From Methylobacterium sp. E-065 (GTDB lineage: Bacteria > Pseudomonadota > Alphaproteobacteria > Rhizobiales > Beijerinckiaceae): 64,000 nucleotides of DNA. Below the pieces are notes generated by a model. It was given only the letters and a program-made list of their open reading frames with translations, was not told the origin of the DNA and did not search any database. The translations under genes and the position numbers were made by a program. This document shows, one piece after another, positions 62,486 to 64,000 of the stretch. Each line of letters begins with the position of its first letter. Position 1 is the stretch's first letter. The stretch is from NCBI RefSeq assembly GCF_022829605.1, contig NZ_JAKSYD010000204.1, positions 1 to 64,000 of the forward strand, written 5' to 3'.

Positions 62486-63166
62486 ATGAAGACCCTTGAC
62501 GCATCGTCGTACACGACGGCGCTCAACGCCCGGCGCGAACAGAGCCTGGGTCAGAAGGCCTATGACAAGCTGCTCGACATGCTGGTGCGGCGCGACCTTC
62601 CGGCAGGGACGGTGCTGCACGAGCGTCGCCTCGCCGAGATGCTCGACATCTCGCGCACGCCGACCCGTGAGGCGATGTCGCGGCTGGAGACCGAGGGCCT
62701 TGTCGAGCGGCAGCCCGGCGGGATGCTCGTCGTGAAGGAGTTCTCCCTGCGCGAACTGATCGAGATCCTGCACGTCCGCCGCCTGCTGGAACGGGAGAGC
62801 GTCGTGCTCGCCGCGGGCCGGATCACCGACGCCGTGCTGGAGGATTTGCAGGGACAGATCGAGGCGCTGCTGGCGGCGGGGGATCCGGATGCCCCGGGCA
62901 ACTGGGAGGTCGACCGCCGTTTCCACGAACTGTTCGCCGATCACAGTCACAATACGATCCTGGCCAAGACGATCAAGGATCTGCGGCTCAAGACGCAGAT
63001 GTTCAACCTGAGCCGGATGCCCGAACGGTTCGAGGCCGTGCATCACGAGCACTTGGCGGTGGTCGCCGCCCTGCGAGCCGGGGACGCGGCGGCGGCGGCC
63101 AATGCCATCGCGGCCCATCTCGAGAACTTCAAGCTGGGCATCATTCGCCGCTTGAGCGAGTTCTGA
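62486..63166 (+). CDS. GntR-family regulator, FCD subfamily
   Basis: 226 residues from ATG at 62486 (GGGAGG five bases upstream). Winged helix LPAGTVLHERRLAEMLDISRTPTREAMSRLETEGLV. The FCD domain has the metal-binding pattern with Asp/His (NWEVDRRFHELFADHSHN) and a late His pair (HHEHLAVVAAL). It probably controls the divergent operons of the 54-64 kb island in response to the imported amino acid. Confidence 0.88.
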   Translation: MKTLDASSYTTALNARREQSLGQKAYDKLLDMLVRRDLPAGTVLHERRLAEMLDISRTPTREAMSRLETEGLVERQPGGMLVVKEFSLRELIEILHVRRLLERESVVLAAGRITDAVLEDLQGQIEALLAAGDPDAPGNWEVDRRFHELFADHSHNTILAKTIKDLRLKTQMFNLSRMPERFEAVHHEHLAVVAALRAGDAAAAANAIAAHLENFKLGIIRRLSEF

Positions 63167-63183
63167 GGTTGAGGGGCAGCGCG

Positions 63184-64000
63184 ATGCATGAATTTGCGAA
63201 CCTGCGCGGCTGCGAGGCGGCCTTCCCGGAGGCGGAGTTCACCGGGCGGCAGGTGGCGGCGCGGGCCGCAATCGCTGCAGCTGGCCACGATTGTCTCGTG
63301 GTGACCGGCCCGGAGGCGATATACTGGCTGACTGGCCGCCAGACGGCGGGTTACTTCGCCTTTCAGGCCCTCGTCCTACCGGTGGATGGAGAGCCGGCCC
63401 TGTTGGTGCGCCAGCTCGAACTGCCGGGGGCAGCGGCCAACACCTGGCTCGACGACATCCAGGCCTATCCAGACGGGACCGACCCGGCCGACGCCTTGGC
63501 CGCACTCCTGCGGCGGCGAAGCTTCGCCCGGCCGGCGCTGGAGCGGGACGGCTGGTTCGTCTCGCCCGCCCTGGCTGCGCGGATCGGCATGGCACTCGGC
63601 GTCGACCCGCTGCCCGACGGGTCGGGCCTCCTCGGCCCTCTGCGTACGGTGAAGTCGACGGCCGAGCTGAAGGCGATCCGGGCCGCCGCCCGTTATGCGC
63701 AGGCCGGGCTCGCCGCGGGCATCGCCGCCTGCACCGCGGGCAACGATGAGAACGCGGTCGCCGCCGCCATGCTCGCCGCCGCCACGACGGCTGGATCCGA
63801 GGCGATGGCGATGGAGCCTTTGGTCTCGTCGGGACCTCGCAGCGGGCTGCCACATATGACCTGGCGCCGGCGCCGGCTGGAACCGGGCGACGCGGTGTTC
63901 CTTGAACTTGCTGGCAGCCATGCCCGCTACCACGCGGCGCTGATGCGCAGCGTCTGGATCGGCGAGCCGCCGTCCGAGGCGCGGCGGATGATGGACTGTG
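63184..64000 (+). CDS. M24-family hydrolase (Xaa-Pro peptidase/creatinase/ectoine-hydrolase-like), cut by window edge
   Basis: ATG at 63184; 272 codons are open to the last base of the window. The N-terminal creatinase-type domain (about 20-140) has CLVVTGPEAIYWLTGRQTAGYFAFQALVLPVDGEPALLVR. The catalytic pita-bread domain begins near LGPLRTVKSTAELKAIRAAARYAQAGL and includes SSGPRSGLPHMTW and VFLELAGSHARYHAALMRSVWIGEP. The metal ligands lie beyond or near the edge, so activity is unproven. Creatinase, ectoine hydrolase or a dipeptidase are possible. Confidence 0.85.
   Translation, partial: MHEFANLRGCEAAFPEAEFTGRQVAARAAIAAAGHDCLVVTGPEAIYWLTGRQTAGYFAFQALVLPVDGEPALLVRQLELPGAAANTWLDDIQAYPDGTDPADALAALLRRRSFARPALERDGWFVSPALAARIGMALGVDPLPDGSGLLGPLRTVKSTAELKAIRAAARYAQAGLAAGIAACTAGNDENAVAAAMLAAATTAGSEAMAMEPLVSSGPRSGLPHMTWRRRRLEPGDAVFLELAGSHARYHAALMRSVWIGEPPSEARRMMDC

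Noticed and set aside
1-64000. CRISPR array, tRNA, rRNA or origin
   Set aside because: No regularly spaced repeats, cloverleaf-like sequence, rRNA blocks or DnaA-box cluster was found on reading both strands.

Overview
The window is a GC-rich stretch of an alphaproteobacterial chromosome or large replicon. Methylobacterium (or a close Methylobacteriaceae relative) is the best guess. This rests on the mix of gene families seen here (cyclase/dehydrase-type membrane proteins, a short ModE next to a DUF2325 protein, TonB siderophore receptors, DUF2252, many catabolic transporters), not on any rRNA or housekeeping marker. No tRNA, rRNA, CRISPR array or replication origin was seen.

Layout. 0-2.4 kb is a scarred zone: the 5' end of an IS630-type transposase at the left edge, a small membrane protein, and a channel gene and a lactonase gene that lost their 3' ends and now abut tail to tail. 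2.4-9.1 kb holds an MFS carrier, a divergent GntR regulator, and a TRAP transporter operon (dctP, fused dctQM) ending in a pyrone-dicarboxylate-hydrolase-like amidohydrolase. 9.1-19.4 kb is a minus-strand catabolic run: LigI-like hydrolase, IclR regulator, class II aldolase, MmgE/PrpD protein, three MFS carriers, crotonase and CaiB-type CoA-transferase. 19.7-29.1 kb runs the other way: FMN 2-hydroxyacid oxidase, D-2-hydroxyacid dehydrogenase, two MmgE/PrpD proteins with export signals, LysR regulator, GalB, GalC and an AAHS carrier. LigI-like, GalB and GalC enzymes together would turn 2-pyrone-4,6-dicarboxylate into pyruvate and oxaloacetate; no ring-cleavage dioxygenase is present.

29.8-32.1 kb is a TonB-dependent siderophore receptor. 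32.7-37.8 kb is a molybdenum-responsive block: three ModE-type palindromes, DUF2325 protein, short ModE, two molybdate-type binding proteins, a lone molbindin, a small periplasmic protein and TrmO, but no ModB or ModC. 38-43.5 kb holds a small cysteine protein with its own promoter and terminator, a large hybrid histidine kinase and a DUF2252 protein. 43.6-46.9 kb has a C45-hydrolase remnant, a second TonB receptor and an IS5-type remnant. 48-52.7 kb is a tricarballylate unit (tcuA, tcuB, tcuC) with a GntR regulator, followed by an IS3 element dead by at least four point lesions.

54.5-64 kb is a nitrogen/amino-acid scavenging island: VOC protein, 5-oxoprolinase pxpABC, an N-carbamoyl-amino-acid-hydrolase-like M20 enzyme and a hydroxyacid dehydrogenase on the minus strand, facing a polar amino-acid ABC transporter, GntR regulator and M24 hydrolase (cut by the window edge) on the plus strand. 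Candidate GntR sites of the form GGyATACC lie in the divergent promoter and before the GntR gene.

Overall the segment reads as accessory catabolic DNA for organic acids (pyrone dicarboxylates, tricarboxylates, hydroxyacids, cyclic amino acids), with seven local regulators and several dead mobile elements.
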